Source: Hevea brasiliensis (taxonomy: Eukaryota; Streptophyta; Magnoliopsida; Malpighiales; Euphorbiaceae). Taken from it: a stretch of DNA of 64,000 bases. Where the stretch lies: NCBI RefSeq assembly GCF_030052815.1, contig NC_079495.1:115980194-116044193 (forward strand), given 5' to 3'. Under the pieces are notes generated by a model that was not told the origin of the DNA, did no database searches, and saw only the letters and a program-made list of their open reading frames with translations. The position numbers and the translations under genes were made by a program. Below, piece after piece: positions 12,060 to 23,839 of the stretch (the first letter of the stretch is position 1; the number at the start of each line of letters is the position of its first letter).

Positions 12060-14521
12060 ATGGAAGACCAGGAACAAGTCCAGAACCTACAAGGACAGGT
12101 TTCCGAATTGAAAGATCAAGTCTCGGAGCTCATGAGATTAATGAGGGAGATGTCCCAAAGTAAACTAGCTTCAGAACCTAACTTACCACTACCTCCCCCA
12201 CCACCTACAACAATTGATCCTTATCAGGCTTCAACCTCTTTCACCTTTCAGTCACCTATCCCAGATCCGACAATCACTGTCAATCCGGCTACCATGAATA
12301 ATGACCTACCTTTCTCCCATTACCCAGCCGTCTCAAATGCCAACCCATACCCTTCAATACTAATTCCTCCAGTTCACTCCACCCCTCATCTCCCAACTAG
12401 GGGAGCATTTTATGCAATAGGAGGAGAAAATAAGACTAGGGAAAATGAGAAACTGTCTACTCTGGAGGAAAGATTGAGAGCAATAAAGGGGCTGAACATG
12501 TATGGTTCAGTCGATGTGGCGTCACTTAGATTGGTGCCAGATGTGGTGGTGCCACCCAAATTCAAAGTCCCGGATTTCGACAAGTACACCGGGAACTCAG
12601 ATCCCCGCATTCACCTGGCAACCTACATTGCCAAAATGTCTGCCTTGACAGAAGATGACAGACTTCTCATCCACTTCTTTCACGAAAGCCTCTTCGGAGC
12701 AGCCCTGAGATGGTGCATATAGTTGGACAGGAGCAAACTGCGCTCCTGGAAGGATTTAGCTGATGCCTTCTTGAAGAGTATAAATTTAACTGTGATGTGG
12801 CCCCCATAAGGAGGGACATCCAAAACCTGGTGCAGAGGGATAGGGAAAGCTTCAAGGAATATGCCCAAAGATGGAGGGAGAAGGCTGTAGAAGTATATCC
12901 TCCAGTGACCAACAATGAACTATGCTGCCTGTTCATCGAGACATTGAAGGCTCCTTACTTCAATTTGATGATTGGAAACACTTCCAACAGCTTCTCGGAT
13001 ATTATCTAAGCTGGCGAGAGGATAGAAGCTAATTTAAGGATGGGGCGACTGCAGGAGTTGGCCGAGAACCCTGCGAAGAAGACTGCCAGTTTTGGCAAGA
13101 AAAAGGAGGGTGATGTGCATTCCATCACCCGGCAGAACAATTACTCCCCGCTTCCTCAAAATAACTACCAGCCATATCTTCCCCCTCATGGCCAAACAGT
13201 TGCCAACATTCCTCCCTCTTTTCCAAATTATCCCCACCCACGCCCGCAGTATCCGCCCCCGACAAACTACCAGCCCATACCACCTCCTCCTCCTGCTCAA
13301 CCCAGACCACCTCAAAACAACCCGAGACTATCAAGAAACCCTGATCCACCCCTTCCCCTCCCACTCAGCGAAATATACCGATACCTCGTCGGTATAAACC
13401 AGATAGTACCGGTTCCCCTTGACCCTATTCAGCCACCATACCCCAGGTGGTATGATGCCACTGCCCGTTGTGAGTATCATGGAGGGGCACAAGGGCATTC
13501 AACCGATAATCGCGGGCACTCGGAGGAGAGTGCACGCTTTAATCAGGAATGGGTGGTTGAAGATTGAGGGAAATGGTTCCCTCCCCAATGTTACCTCAAA
13601 CCCGTTGCCCAATCACAATACGGGCAATGGTGTAAATATGATAGAGTCAGACGGAGAGAGGTCGGCACCAGAGGTAGACAAGCTGATTCCTCACTTTGAG
13701 GAAATTTTTAGAATGGCAGTAAGGGAAGGTTAACTCCACCCTCAAGCCTCAGAACATGAGGTTGAAACGGGAAGCCCCTATCATGGAGGAGCAGCTGGCC
13801 ATGAGCTGCAAAATTGTGAAGAATTTAAGCAAGAGGTCCAGAACTTATTGTCCCTCAAAGTTCTGAGATGCCAGGCAAAGCCAAAGATGGAGGGCGGAGT
13901 AAATACAGCCCGACTCGGCCAAAACACCTCCACCCATAATCACAGAATTACTTTCTCACCCCCAGTATCTTCACCTCCAGTGACAATCATCCGAACCCCG
14001 CCTCAGCTCCCTGTCACAAACACCCATGCCCTACCTTGGAATTATAATTTCCAAGTTTTCACCCAAGGAGCGTCAAGCAGTACATCGGCTCCTAATGTTG
14101 CTTCACCTTCGGCACATCCAAAGTCTTCTTCATTCCTCATGAGCATTTTAAGATGACTTATGCCGGACCTACTAGTAGTACTACTCCCCAAACTAATCCT
14201 CAGCCCATCACTGCCACAAAATCCTCCCCACCTGAGCAAGAAGTCGAGTTTATAACTCGGAGTGGGAGATGTTACGGGGATGAAGAAAAGGAAAAGAAGA
14301 GAGGGAAAGTAAAAATGGGAGAGCCCCAAGAGAATACAGGAGAGGAGGTTGAGAGAATGGAGAGAGGAGAACCCGCTGGGTTGAAAGAAGAAGAGGAGCT
14401 GTTGCTTCAAATAATGAAGCAAAGTGAATATGATGTGGTTGAGCAATTAAGGAAGACACCTGCCCGACTTTCACTGTTATTACTAATTCTGAGCTCAGAG
14501 GTGCACCGTCAAGCCCTGTAG
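12060..14521 (+). pseudogene. E2 Gag (decayed)
   Basis: Capsid/nucleocapsid protein of the element. The frame is open upstream from 12027; the first ATG in it is 12060 (MEDQEQVQ), leading into a short coiled coil and a proline-rich stretch. The capsid block carries FKVPDFDKYTG, DPRIHLATY and LIHFFHESLFGAALRW. Two knuckle-like motifs of the YHGGAxGH...C kind occur near 13470-13520 and 13780-13830. Breaks: TAG 12720-12722, a frameshift near 12777, TAA 13007-13009, a frameshift near 13515, TAA 13731-13733, a frameshift near 14115, and TAG 14519-14521. After that the frame enters the protease. Several stops are C-to-T changes in Gln codons. Confidence 0.85.
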
Positions 14522-15510
14522 AAAATTCTGGATCAGGCCTTTGTGAACCCCGACATCACACGAGGGCAGTTTGAGAAGATAGTGGGACAAATCCAGGCAT
14601 CCAGTTTTGTCACCTTTTCTGAAGAAGAGATAGACCCTGCAGGCTTAACGCACACTAAAGCTCTGCATGTGACAGTGAAATGTAAATGTTGTATAGTGGC
14701 CAAGGTCCTTATTGATAATGGATCCGCACTCAATGTACTGCCTAATACCACCTTGGCTAGACTGCCAGTTGACCGGTCCAATATACATCAGAGTGCTATG
14801 ATGGTAAGAGCCTTTGACGGTACAAGGAGAGAAGTGCTGGGAGACATCGACTTGCCACTCCAAGTTGGCGCATGCACCTTCAACGTCACATTCCAAGTGA
14901 TGAACATTGAACCGGCCTACACTATGTTGCTGGGGAGGCCTTGGATCCATTCAGCGAATGCCGTTCCTTCAACTTTGCACCAGAAGATAAAGTACATTAT
15001 GGACGGCAAAATCATCACTGTAAGAGGAGAAGAAGCCATATTGGTCACCAAGCCACAATCACTTCCTTATGTGGAAGCTGCCGAGGAGTCGTTGGAAAGC
15101 TCCTTCCAGGCCCTAGAATTACAAGAAAACGTTTCAAGAAATGACGGGGCTAAGGCTATGGTAGCCAAAGTGATGTCAAGGAATGGGTATGAAGAGGGCA
15201 AAGGCCTAGGCGCCGCATTACAAGGGATTGTCGAACTTATACCGGCTATCCAGAAGGTAGGCCGTTGCGGTTTGGGTTATGAGGAGGACGCCCTCATGGA
15301 TGGGCGATTCTGGATGAGGAGTAGACTTCGGGATCAAAGATTTGACCAGAAACTCAGGAGAATGAAAGTAGTCCCGAGAATCACAGAGGTATTCACTAAA
15401 CCGGTCATTGAAAATCCGGCAGAGGTTGAAGAATCACCCGATGAACCATTCGTCGATGTCATCAACTTGGATTCCTTGTATGAGGCTCTGGTCTCCCCAA
15501 TAGCTGGAGG
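14522..15510 (+). pseudogene. E2 protease and G-patch region (open exon)
   Basis: Aspartic protease followed by a G-patch, the end of the Gag-Pro reading frame of Ogre elements. The protease core VLIDNGSALNVLP (about 14708-14746) holds the catalytic Asp; the usual D-S/T-G triplet reads D-N-G. LLGRPWIH near 14930 matches the flap-side motif of Tat proteases. The G-patch is at about 15150-15290 (VMSRNGYEEGKGLG...GRCGLGY); such domains bind nucleic acid or RNA helicases. This segment is open for over 320 codons, the longest clean pol-type exon of E2. It ends at TAA 15512-15514 unless the intron at 15511 is removed. Confidence 0.85.
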
Positions 15511-15744
15511 GTAAAAACTGGACAACTGGACAGCAGAGGACATCCCTGTACTTAATTTCGAGTAAAGTACCTTTGGTTATCTACACTTAATCATTTTGTC
15601 CATGGTGGCAAGTGTAACATTGTAAATGGACCCTTTTCTTATGTCATAAATCTTAATGAATTAATAGCGCATTTTATATCCAATTCTCTTTTTCTTTCCA
15701 TTTGAATTCCATCCTTATAATATATTCTATTTTCGTTCATTCAG
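15511..15744 (+). other. Predicted 234-bp intron between protease and RT of E2
   Basis: Donor GTAAAA at 15511 and acceptor TTCATTCAG ending at 15744 bound an AT-rich, stop-containing spacer. Removing it joins codon GG|G across the splice, drops the TAA at 15512, and leads in frame through 33 open codons to the RT reading frame (ATG 15845). Introns at this place are established for Ogre elements. The exact splice sites here are my inference from sequence. Confidence 0.75.
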
Positions 15745-17301
15745 GACCATTCATCAATTAACACCTAATAATTCAATAGACTCAGAAATTCCTCTAGTTA
15801 ATTTTGAAATCCCCATAACTGCCATTACTTTAAGTGATTCTGAGATGGAGCTCACAGAAGAAAGGGATGAAAGGGATAAACCTTCCCTAGTGCCTTGTGG
15901 AGACGAAACGCACACTATAAACTTAGGCACCGAAGAAGTAAAAAGGGAACTTAAGGTTGTGGAGAGTGAAGAATTGGGAGATATGATCAGTTTGCTCAAT
16001 GAATTCTTAAACGTCTTTTCTTGGAGCTATGATGATATGATTGGTCTAGACCCTCATATAGTGATGCACAAAATTCCCCTAATTCCAGGGACAATCCCGG
16101 TAAAGCAGAAGTTAAGGAGAATGAATCCTGACACACTGCTCAAAGTTAGGGATGAGGTCAAGAAAAAGTATGATGCTGGGTTCCTAGAAGTAGTCAAATA
16201 TCCCCAATGGATAGCTAACATTGTCCCGATAATGAAGAAGGACGGGAGAGTCAGGGCGTGTTTTGACTACAGGGATCTTAATAAAGCGAGCTTGAAAGAT
16301 GATTTCCCTCTCCCTCACATTGATGTGTTAGTAGACAATGCTGCGGGATTAGGCAGGTGTTCGTGTATTGATGGGGCATCGGGATACAATCAAATCCCAA
16401 TGGATGAGGAAGACAAGGAGAAAATAGCTTTTATCACTCAATGAGGAGTATTTTGCTATCGGGTCATGCCTTTCGGGTTAAAGAATGCTAGCGCCACCTA
16501 CCAACGCGCTATGGTCACATTATTCCACGATATGATGCATAAAGAAGTGGAGGTGTACGTGGATATATGATCATCAAATCCAGGGGAGAAAAGAGCCACG
16601 TGCAGGTGATGAGGAAAGTATTCGAGAGACTCAGGAAATATCAGTTGAAACTGAACCCCGCCAAATGCATATTCGGGGCTAGATCTGGGAAATTGTTGGG
16701 ATTCATAGTGAGAGAGAAGGGAATAGAAGTTAATCCAGACAAAGTCTGAGCCATTCAAGAGATGCCATCCCCAAAAACAGAAAGGGAAGTGCGCAGTTTC
16801 CTGGGGAAGTTGAACTACATATCAAGGTTTATTTCCAATCTCACCGCTAAAGCTGAGCCTATTTTTAGACTACTCCGAAAGAACAACACCACTCAATGGG
16901 ACTCAGTTTATCAAGAGGCTTTCGAGAAAATCAAGCAGTATCTGTCCAATCCACCAGTATTGGTTCCGCCAGTGGCAGGAAGGCCTCTGATTCTGTATAT
17001 GGCAGTCCAACAAAGCTCAATGGGATGTGTTTTGGGGCAACATGATGATACCGGCTGAAAGGAAAGGGCTATTTATTACCTGAGCAAGAAGTTCAATGAT
17101 TGTGAGTCAAGGTACTATTTCCTAGAAAAAACTTGCTGCGCGTTAGCCTGGACAGCAAATCGCCTCAAACACTATATGTTGAATCACAAGACATGGCTCA
17201 TCTCCAGGATGGATCCTATTAAGTATGTATTCGAAAGCCCATTCGTGCCAGGAAGGATAGCCAAATGGCAAGTCATACTATCCTAATATAACATTGTCTA
17301 T
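15745..17301 (+). pseudogene. E2 reverse transcriptase and first RNase H (decayed)
   Basis: RT motifs in order: WIANIVPIMKKDGRVRACFDYRDLNK (16207-16284 region), SCIDGASGYNQI (near 16363), YRVMPFGLKNASATYQRAM (near 16456). The catalytic Y-V-D-D box at about 16555-16567 is destroyed by a one-base loss after the first Asp. Thumb/connection and the first RNase H follow (FLGKLNYISRFI, 16800; LILYMAVQQSS, 16987; KERAIYYLSKKF, 17059). Stops: TGA 16442-16444, TGA 16747-16749, TGA 17056-17058, TAA 17284-17286. The first exon codon is at 15745 after the predicted intron. Confidence 0.88.
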
Positions 17302-17880
17302 ATGACCCGGAAAACAGTGAAAGGTAGTGTGATCGCTGACCTCCTAGCAGAAAACCCTATCCAGGATTATGAAGCTCTGGATTTTGAGTTCCCTGATGAG
17401 CATATTAACGAAGTAGATTGCGGAGAAGAAGAGCCAGCTGATGTATGGGAAATGTATTTCGACAGAGCTGTCAATTTGTCCGGTAATGGAATCGGAGCCG
17501 TATTGGTATCCCCAGATGGAAAACACTTCCCGATAGCTATCAAGTTGAGATTTGACTGCACCAACAACATCGCAGAATACAAAGCTTGTGTGATGGGTTT
17601 ACAAGCTGCCATCGAAATGAAAGTCAGGAAGTTGGAGGTATATGGAGACTCAGCCCTGATCATTTATCAAGTCAAGGGAGAATGGCAAACTAAGGATCCG
17701 AAGCTAATCCCATATCAGAAGTACTTACTGGAGTTGATTAAGAAGTTCGAAGAAATCTCTTTCACTCACCTTAGTCGAGACAAGAATCAATTTGCAGACG
17801 CCTTAGCCACCCTGGCTGTTATGGCTCAAATGGAAGAAGGGCAGACGACTCAGGTATTAAAGATTAAAGTAAGGAGTGAG
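17302..17880 (+). pseudogene. E2 second (archaeal-like) RNase H domain
   Basis: A second RNase H after the RT-linked one, known in the Tat/Ogre branch. The acidic residues expected for metal binding are visible: Asp at 17461 (MYFDRA), Glu in NNIAEYKA (about 17575), Asp in VYGDSALI (about 17647), Asp in FADALATLA (about 17797). The usual Gly after the first Asp has become Arg (FDRA), a G-to-A change. The domain is open and continuous with the integrase; together 17302-18231 is an uninterrupted 309-codon stretch. It would remove RNA from RNA-DNA hybrids during replication of the element. Confidence 0.85.
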
Positions 17881-19173
17881 CCAGCTTACTGCTTCATGAT
17901 CGAAGAAGAACCTGATGGTAAATCTTGGTACCATGACATCTTGCTCTACATTAGAACCAGAGAATTCCCCTCGGGGGCGAGCAAAAACGAAAAGAGGATG
18001 ATTCAGAGGTTAGCATTGGGATACTTCCCCAGTGGAGAAATCCTATACAAAAGGAGCTCCAATGGCGAATTATTGAGATGTGTGGATGCAAAAGAAGCAA
18101 AGAGAATCCTTTTCGAGACTCATGAGGGAAACTGTGCAACCCATGCCAATGGGCATATGATGGCTAAGCAAATCATGAGACGGGGATATTTTTGGACTAC
18201 CATGGAAAAGGACTGCGTCGAGTATTTTTGAAAGTGCCATAAGTGTCAAATCTACGCGGATCCGATAAATGTTTCGCCACACCAATTGTTCAACCTCGTT
18301 TCACCATGGCCTTTCGCAATGTGAGGCATTGATGTGATTGGTCCCATCAACCCTAAGGCATCCAATGGGCATAGATTTATCCTGGTGGCTATCGATTACT
18401 TCTCTAAATGGGTCGAAGCAACATCATATGTCCATATTACGCAGAACACATTCCTCAAATTCCTCGGAAATAATATCATCTGCTGGCACGGCCTCCCCAA
18501 TGAAATCGTCGCTGATAATGCCAAGAATTTGAATGGTCCGAAGATCCAAAAATTATGTGATCAATACAAAATCCGACATCTCAATTCCTCACCATACCAT
18601 CCCCAGATGAATGGAGCAGTGGAAGCTGCAAACAAAAATCTCAAGAGAATAATCCGAAAAATGACAGTCACTTATAAGGATTGGTATGATATGCTTCCCT
18701 ACGCTCTTCATGCATACCGGACTTCTGTAAGGACATCAACTGGGGCAACTCCATACTCACTGGTTTACGGGATGGAAGCTGTACTACCTATTGAGGTAGA
18801 AATTCCTTCTCTAAGAATTCTGAAAGAAACGGGGATTGATGAGTCGAAATGGATCCAGTCAAGGTTGGACCAATTAAATTTGCTAGATGAGAAGAGGCTA
18901 GCGGCGGCATGTCACGGGCAGTTATACCAAAGAAGAATGGCTAGGGCATTTAACAAAGGTGTTCACCCACGTGCATTTCAACCAGGGGACTTAGTCCTGA
19001 AGAAGGTGCTTTCGAATCAAAACGATCCCTGGGGTAAATGGTCACCAACCTACGAGGGACCCTATGTGGTTAAAAAAGCATTTTCTGGTGGGGCATTGAT
19101 CTTGACCCACATGGACGGTGAAGAATTTCCAAGACCTGTAAATGCCGACACCGTCAAAAGATACTATGCCTAA
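17881..19173 (+). pseudogene. E2 integrase (two nonsense codons)
   Basis: Zinc-binding N-terminus (THEGNCATHANGHMM..., KCHKCQ; 18118-18250) is split by TGA at 18229-18231. A second TGA at 18322-18324 replaces a Trp before GIDVIGPI. The DDE core is complete: Asp 18331, Asp 18514 (VADNAKN), Glu 18622 (NGAVEAANK), with 35 residues between the last two. The C-terminal GPF/Y-like part (WSPTYEGPYVV...) ends at TAA 19171-19173. The 279-codon piece 18334-19173 is open. It would insert element cDNA into the genome. Confidence 0.88.
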
Positions 19174-20024
19174 AAATAAAAAAAAATAAAAAAAAATTAA
19201 AAAAAAAAAGAGAAGAAAAGAGTAGGGGTGAAAACCCGAAAGGGCGCTCCTAGCAAAATGTGTGAAAGAAGGTGAAAACCCTCGAAGGGCACTTTCTGTA
19301 AAATGAGTGAAGGATGAAAACCCGAAAGGGCGTCTTGAACGAGCGAACCAAAAAAAAATAAAAATTTTAGGGGTGAAAACCCGAAAGGGCATCCCAAGAA
19401 CCAAAAGGGAGAAATAAGGAACAGAGCATGAAACCGAGGATGGAAATAAACCGTCATGGCATGAGGCTTCAGAGTACTTGAAATAATGGCAGTTAAGAGA
19501 CTTCAAAGCTAACTACAAGGAATGTGTGAGATCTACCCTTGTACCTTTTTTCTTTGAAACCGTACCGTTGTTTCTTTAAACCATAATAAAGTCATACTTT
19601 CTTTGTGTTTATCTCTTTGCTTTTATCTTTCCTATACTCACTCTTTAATGTTATCCTTCTTCAATCTCTTTATCTAATGCGCTATTAATCATTTAAAATT
19701 TTGCCATAAGATTAGGATTTGAAAATTGATAACCTCACGTACTTTGCTATGAGATTTGCAGGAGATGGCCTAAAAAAAAAAAACTAGAGGTGAAAACCTG
19801 GAAGGGCGCTTCTAGTCAAATGGACGAAAGGAAAGTGAAAACCCGCAAGGGCGCTTTTCGCAAAATAAGAAGAAAGTCAAGAACAAAAAAGGGGGCATCC
19901 GAAGAAAGGAGGTCGTAGGTCAAGTCTTGTAACTAGTCCTCCATTAATCATTGGCCTTCGGGATCCTGTTAAGTACACTTCATCGGGGAAGAACTTCTCG
20001 TGTCGGGATTAGACTTGCTTTGTA
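19174..20024 (+). repeat. E2 3' region with GTGAAAACCCGAAAGGGCGC repeats
   Basis: Non-coding DNA after integrase. Six imperfect copies of a motif close to GTGAAAACCCGAAAGGGCGC lie near 19229, 19272, 19315, 19374, 19790 and 19837. Each can fold on itself through ACCC/GGGC pairing. The rest holds A-rich runs (19180-19212, 19770-19782) and T-rich segments with no coding frame. Confidence 0.7.
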
Positions 20025-21110
20025 AGTTGATTTTAATTTTCCTGCATTTTAAATTTCCTGTTAATCAACCTCTGGTTCCTTGATCTAAGTTGATTTTAAT
20101 TTTTCAGCATTTAAATTTCCTGTCAATCAACCTCTGGTTCCTTGATCTAAGTTGATTTTAATTTTCCTGCATTTTAAATTTCCTGTCAATCAACCTCTGG
20201 TTCCATGATCTAAGTTGATTTTAATTTTCCTACATTTAAATTTCCTGTGAATCAACCTCTGGTTCCTTGATCTAAGTTGATTTTAATTTTCCTGCATTTT
20301 AAATTTCCTGTTAATCAACCTCTGGTTCCTTGATCTAAGTTGATTTTAATTTTCCTGCATTTAAATTTCCTGTCAATCAACCTCTGGTTCCTTGATCTAA
20401 GTTGATTTTAATTTTCCTGCATTTAAATTTCCTGTCAATCAACCTCTGGTTCCTTGATCTAAGTTGATTTTAATTTTTCAGCATTTAAATTTCCTGTCAA
20501 TCAACCTCTGGTTCCTTGATCTAAGTTGATTTTAATTTTCCTGCATTTTAAATTTCCTGTCAATCAACCTCTGGTTCCTTGATCTAAGTTGATTTTAATT
20601 TTCTTGCATTTAAATTTCCTGTTAATCAACCTTTGGTTCCTTGATCTAAGTTGATTTTAATTTTCCTGCATTTAAATTTCCTGTTAATCAACCTCTGCTT
20701 CCTTGATCTAAGTTGATTTTAATTTTCCTGCATTTAAATTTCCTGTCAATCAACCTCTGGTTCCTTGATCTAAGTTGATTTTAATTTTTCAGCATTTAAA
20801 TTTCCTGTCAATCAACCTCTGGTTCCTTGATCTAAGTTGATTTTAATTTTCCTGCATTTTAAATTTCTTGTCAATCAACCTCTGGTTCCTTGATCTAAGT
20901 TGATTTTAATTTTCCTGCATTTTAAATTTCCTGTTAATCAACCTCTGGTTCCTTGATCTAAGTTGATTTTAATTTTCCTGCATTTTAAATTTCCTATCAA
21001 TCAACCTCTGGTTCCTTGATATAAGTTGATTTTAATTTTTCAGTTTTTAAATTTCCTGTCGATCAACCTCTGGTTCCTTGATCTAAGTTTATTTTAATTT
21101 TCTAGCGTTA
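20025..21110 (+). repeat. 62-bp tandem array before the 3' LTR of E2
   Basis: About 17 copies of a 61-63-bp unit containing CTAAGTTGATTTTAATTTTC and CAACCTCTGGTTCCTTGAT. The copies differ by a few substitutions or one-base indels. The array sits between integrase and the polypurine tract, where Ogre elements often carry tandem repeats. Confidence 0.92.
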
Positions 21111-21245
21111 CCAACCTCAGGGTGCCGACCCTAGTGGGTTTTAGTTTCCTGAATTTAATTTCCAATTTCAAATTTTAATCGCCCAAAATATGGGTATAAA
21201 TCTTTACATAATCCCTACACGGAAAATTTTCCAGTAGGAATTATG

Positions 21246-21259
21246 TAAAGAGGGGCAGC
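21246..21259 (+). other. Polypurine tract of E2
   Basis: GTAAAGAGGGGCAGC lies directly before the TGTCGACACC start of the 3' LTR; it is the primer for plus-strand DNA synthesis. Confidence 0.75.
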
Positions 21260-21821
21260 TGTCGACACCATATTTTGGCCGATCCCTGAAATCAATAAGC
21301 TTTAAAGGCGATCCCCAACACAGTCTCCCTTTACCGACTAACCACATTTCCAATCTCTCCTCAAAAGGAATCTAATTAATACTAAGTCCCCATTTCATTT
21401 AAAGCCTCACCAATCTCTCAAACCAATGGTCAAGTCCCCTGATCAGTCAATTATATTTCCGATCTTTCTTGTCAAACGAGATTGAACCAACATTAGGCCT
21501 TCGTGCCACCAGTCTTATTGCCGATCTCTCATTTAAAAGTTTGGGAATAAAGTTAAGTTTTCGATCCAGTTTAATGATGATCCCGATCTTAAATGTTCAA
21601 GTCAAATTTCCAATTTTAATCAAGTCCCGTTTAGCGTTGGTTCCTTGCCGATCTCATGCTTATTGTGTTTTCCGACCCCTTACACTTAGATCAATAATCA
21701 TTTTTAGTTGTTGTTTTAATATGCTCAGACAATCAAGTAATTAGGCAATTTAGAGATTTTCCGATCACATCCATTCATTAAACAAAAGGGGAACTTTCAT
21801 TTCATTTAAAATTTGTACTAG

Positions 21822-23676
21822 TCATTCGGCTGGAGGATCACCCCCAGCCTGATCTACATTTTGCTCATTTCCTCTCTCACCCTCAGCCTCCTCCTCGCTT
21901 TCCTCTTCGTCTTGGGGAGCCAGGTCGACCATCCAGGAGAAGTCCTCCTTAGGATAACGCTTCTTGAGCTCGGCCAAGAGAACCCTGTGAGCATTCACAT
22001 AAGCGCCGACCTCCCTTGTCACCGCCTCTTCTTCTTTCGCTTTCAGCTCCTCAGTGAGGTGAGCAACTTCACCGGCCCGGAGCGCCTGAACTTCTTCAAG
22101 AACATGATCTCGCTCGGCCAGAACATGAGCTTGCTCGGCCAGCTTATCTGCGTAGAACTTCATCCGCCCCTCAAATTCAGATATGTAGTTCTGAGCGGAT
22201 GAGAGTTGGGATCGGAGGGAAGCCACTTCATGACCCATCTTCTCGACCTCCTTACCCAGGCGGTGAGCCTTCTCCTGACGATGTCTTTGGTTCACCAAGC
22301 ACTCCACGTTCAGGCTCATAGATCGGGTCAGGATGTCATCAAGATTGTCCGGAGACAGCCTATCCCGATCCTCCCGAAGGCAGATGGAGGACCCCAAGAC
22401 TTTAGCAAAACCTGGGTTCTCTCGAACCTTGCGGTTCTTCTCCAGCGAATGAATCAAGATTTGGGCACCGCGGGAAAGTGTCCTTACAAGACGTTGGGAA
22501 GGACCCCCTTCTACACTCGAAGCGACTGGAGGAGGTGGAGGCGGCTCTTCTTGGCGAGGAGGAGACCGGACCACTTCTATGACCAGCGGTCCCGAGGGTT
22601 GAGATGAACCTCCTTGTATTTCCCCAGCATCACGACCGGGCGTTTGAAGCAACTCAGAACTCTTCATCTCCCGCACTTTCCGGGAGACCTCCCTCTTTTG
22701 CTTTCGGCTCTCCTTGGAAGCTTCGCCGCTTGCCATACCTGCACAAAGAAGAGGTCAGTGAGATCACTAAGGTCCAAAGATCTGAGATGTAGAAAATACC
22801 GATGCCGAGGTCAGAGAGCTGAAGCCCGCGATCTTTGCCAGTGATCAACTCCATCGTCAAGTGATGTAGTTCGGCAGTCACTGCATCCAAACAAGAGAAC
22901 TTCTCTCTGGCCGCCTGATCTTTCAGCTCCATCACCATCAGGCCTTCTTCCCTATTTAGGGTGATGCGCTTCGGAAGCAAGGGGCCCTGGTGCAGCCAGC
23001 TGCGAGGGAAACCCTCAAAGTAGTTCGGAGTTTTGCTCCTCAGAATGAAGAAGCGATTCTTCCAATTCTTCAGGGAGGAGGGCAGATCGGTAAAGAGCCC
23101 ACAATGTGGCTTTGCCTGGAAGAACCAATACTCATCGTCCTTTCGACGAGTCAGCCTATGCAGTTTGGCGAATACCTTAGCTGTAGGACGGAGTCCCTTA
23201 GCTCGGCAGAGGCCCCTGAAGGCTACTAGGATCCGCCACGAGTTCGGGTGAACTTGGGCGATGCACACTTGGTGAAATTTTAAAACTTCCTTAAAGAAGT
23301 CATCAAGAGAGAACCGCAGATCGGCTTTTAATTGTTCCTCGTAGACCATGATCATATCGTTCTCCTCGAAGAAGTGATCGGCACGAAAATCGCCGTGACA
23401 CTTAATCAGCTCATAGGAATCAGGCCGAATGTTATACTCTTGGCTGAATGACTGCAGATCGGTTTCTTGAAGGACTGATGGCAGTTCGTCCATGGGAATA
23501 TTTTCTCTCCCTGAAAAAGGTACATGCCTTGATGGTGCTCCTTGCCCCCGAGCTGGAACGGAGACCCTAGGAGGTTCAGGTCGCACGCTTGGTCCGACCA
23601 CCTCCACTTCATCAGACGACCACGAGATCTGAACGGAAGGCGTGCTTGCCGCTCTCTGACCCTCGGCGCCGCTCAT
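21822..23676 (-). CDS. Antisense, one-intron gene inside the Ogre 3' LTR (intact, 597 aa)
   Basis: Exon 1 is 23676-22800 and exon 2 is 22738-21822, with a 61-bp GT-AG intron at 22799-22739. The split codon joins exactly to the ATG that opens exon 2, giving 597 codons without a stop. TATA is at 23831-23839; its likely start of transcription (about 23800) excludes the upstream ATG at 23814, so ATG 23676 is chosen. Residues about 80-215 form a conserved block (HFFEENDMIMVYEE, VHPNSWRILVAFRGLC, CGLFTDLPSSLKNWKNRFF) resembling the plant 'putative gypsy type transposon' family. A proline-rich linker lies near 358-364, a coiled coil near 443-538, and an acidic tail follows. Its function is unknown. 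It is intact although E2 gag-pol is dead. Confidence 0.8.
22739..22799 (-). other. Predicted intron of the antisense LTR gene
   Basis: Minus-strand donor GTATTTTC (from 22799) and acceptor TTTGTGCAG (to 22739), 61 bp, short for a plant intron. Splicing keeps the frame; without splicing the first frame continues into exon 2 in the wrong frame until about 22654. The 5' LTR copy has the same intron at 6412-6472. Confidence 0.65.
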
Positions 23677-23830
23677 TTTCAAAGGAAATAGAGAATTTAA
23701 ACTAAAAGAAGGATCAAAACCCTTACCGGAGCTTGATCGGTGTCGGAAGAACTTGAGAAATTGAGAGAATTTTGGAATCGCTCGCAGGATGCTGAAAATG
23801 ACATAAGAGAGCAACTGGCTGACCCATCCC

Positions 23831-23839
23831 CTATTTATA
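23831..23839 (-). promoter_or_regulatory. TATA box of the antisense LTR gene
   Basis: TATAAATAG on the minus strand, followed by about 155 bp to the chosen ATG at 23676. It is conserved in the 5' LTR copy (7502-7510) and in the old E5 LTR (about 44035-44045). Confidence 0.7.

Noticed and set aside
20025..21110. Regularly spaced repeats that might suggest a CRISPR-like array
   Set aside because: The units are contiguous tandem copies without unique spacers, inside a plant retrotransposon.
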